This document shows positions 62,943 to 64,000 of a stretch of 64,000 bases of DNA, one piece after another. Origin of the DNA: Actinomyces slackii (GTDB lineage: Bacteria > Actinomycetota > Actinomycetes > Actinomycetales > Actinomycetaceae); NCBI RefSeq assembly GCF_900637295.1, contig NZ_LR134363.1, forward strand, positions 2,480,001 through 2,544,000. The letters run 5' to 3'. Position 1 is the first letter of the stretch. Each line of letters starts with the position of its first letter. A program made the translations under genes and the position numbers. The notes below the pieces were generated by a model. That model did no database searches, was not told where the DNA came from, and worked only from the letters and a program-made list of their open reading frames with translations.

Positions 62943-64000
62943 TCAGCCCTGCTGGTCGGTGCGCGCGGCGATGACGCCGGTGAGCTGGAGCTCGTGCTCG
63001 ATGGCGCTCATGAGGCGCTCCTCGACCTCGGGCACGCCGATCTCGGCGACGATCTCGTTGAAGAAGCCCAGGACCACCAGCCGGCGGGCCTCGGTCTCGG
63101 TGATGCCGCGCGAGCGCAGGTAGAACAGCTGCTCGTCGTCGAATCGCCCGGTGGCGCTGGCGTGGCCCGCCCCCTCGATATTGCCGTTCTGGATCTCCAG
63201 ATTGGGCACGGAGTCGGCCTTGGCCCCAGGGGTGAGCACCAGGTTGCGGTTGAGCTCGTAGGTGTCGGTGCCCCGGGCCCCTGCCCCGATGAGGCAGTCC
63301 CCCACCCACACGGCATGGGCCCCCTCGCCCTGAAGGGCGCCCTTGTAGGTGACGCGGGAGTAGCAGTGGGGCTCGGTGTGCGCCACGTAGGGGCGGTGCT
63401 CCTGGTGCTGGCCGGCGTCGGTGAAGTAGACGCCGTAGGCGTCGATGCGCCCGCCCTCGCCGGCATAGCCCAGGTCGGGGCAGATCCGCACGTCCCCGCC
63501 CAGGGAGACCACGACATGCTTGAGCACGCCCCGGCCCTGGACCCGCACGCGGTGGTTGGAGGCGTGGACGGAGCGGTGCTGCCAGCCCTGGATGCTGACC
63601 ACGGTCAGCTCGGCGCCATCGGCGACGTCGATCTCCACGCCCTGGGTCAGGGCGGCGGTCCCGGTGTGGTCCAGCACGACGGTGCCGACCGAGCCCGCCT
63701 GCGCGGCGATGTGGAGGTGCTGGGCGGTGGGGTGGGCCAGCTCCTCATCCTGGCCGATGATGTCCAGGCGCGCGGCCCGCTCCAGGCGCGCTCCGGCGCT
63801 CAGGGTCACGACGGTGGCGCTGGTGAAGGCGGCCCAGGCGGTCACGCCGCTGCGGTCGACGGGGGCGCCGATGGTGCCCAGGCGGGGGTCGTGGCGGTCC
63901 ACGACCTCCACCATGGCCCCGGCGGGCAGGTCGGTCTCCACGCGCAGGGCGTCGGCCGCGGTGCCGATGGCCACGGCATCAAGGTCGAACAGGGGCGCGA
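62943..64000 (-). CDS. sufD: Fe-S cluster assembly protein SufD (5' partial)
   Basis: Scaffold subunit paired with SufB and SufC. The frame is open to the right edge (reading APLFDLDAVAIGT at the border), so the N-terminus is outside the window. The visible 350 residues contain the beta-helix core and the family end LFYLRSRGITETEARRLVVLGFFNE, with the conserved GRFDDEQLFYL and HASATGRF upstream. SufB is expected next, outside. The terminal helix ends at the stop near 62943. Confidence 0.95.
   Translation of the reverse strand, partial: APLFDLDAVAIGTAADALRVETDLPAGAMVEVVDRHDPRLGTIGAPVDRSGVTAWAAFTSATVVTLSAGARLERAARLDIIGQDEELAHPTAQHLHIAAQAGSVGTVVLDHTGTAALTQGVEIDVADGAELTVVSIQGWQHRSVHASNHRVRVQGRGVLKHVVVSLGGDVRICPDLGYAGEGGRIDAYGVYFTDAGQHQEHRPYVAHTEPHCYSRVTYKGALQGEGAHAVWVGDCLIGAGARGTDTYELNRNLVLTPGAKADSVPNLEIQNGNIEGAGHASATGRFDDEQLFYLRSRGITETEARRLVVLGFFNEIVAEIGVPEVEERLMSAIEHELQLTGVIAARTDQQG

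Overview
The window is about 70% GC and reads as chromosome of a high-GC Gram-positive actinobacterium, most likely Actinomyces or a close relative (inference). The clues are the glnA2-glnE-panB synteny, a PucR-type fatty-acid regulator beside acpP/fabF, DUF3052 next to aceE, DUF3145 and DUF3043 proteins, a SUF operon with sufU, and many genes whose -10 box lies 6-7 bases before the start codon, the layout of leaderless mRNAs.

Layout. 1-1606: amino-acid ABC importer (permease cut by the window edge, then ATPase). 1741-6656: a two-gene accessory unit, a Trypco1-like small protein coupled to a 1513-residue trypsin-CHAT-STAND NTPase-TPR protein; it looks like an NTP-dependent, protease-armed conflict or defence system and is the most interesting locus here. 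6662-18686: mostly housekeeping (histidine phosphatase, glnE, glnA2, panB, LysE exporter, map, a membrane-anchored protein, rnpB, yaaA, a coiled-coil protein). 18757-25476: Nif3-like protein, then UDP-glucose dehydrogenase followed by two tandem hyaluronan-synthase-like glycosyltransferases, probably a surface-polysaccharide locus.

25697-32123 is an accessory zone bounded by tRNA genes. A very odd tRNA-Ile carries two anticodon-like arms (TAT and GAT). It is followed by tRNA-Leu, an MMPL exporter, a decayed lactonase-like pseudogene, a secreted I36-type inhibitor, a lower-GC orphan membrane protein, a methyltransferase and tRNA-Val.

32183-43057: DUF3052, aceE, a DUF3060 lipoprotein, aspA, a FasR-like regulator with acpP and fabF, a hypothetical gene, tRNA-Asn, def, a 72-bp perfect palindrome and DUF3145. 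43235-55751: dnaG, dgt, a degenerate GH13-like protein with a LacI regulator, a divergent glycerate kinase, an M20 peptidase, DUF3043, an aldo/keto reductase, pyrD and a zinc metallopeptidase. 55850-59845: MerR regulator, ABC-2 exporter pair and a flavodoxin-like protein. 59864-64000 (minus strand): sufD (cut by the edge), sufC, sufS, sufU and a SufT-type protein for Fe-S cluster assembly.

All assignments come from reading motifs by eye; no database search was run.
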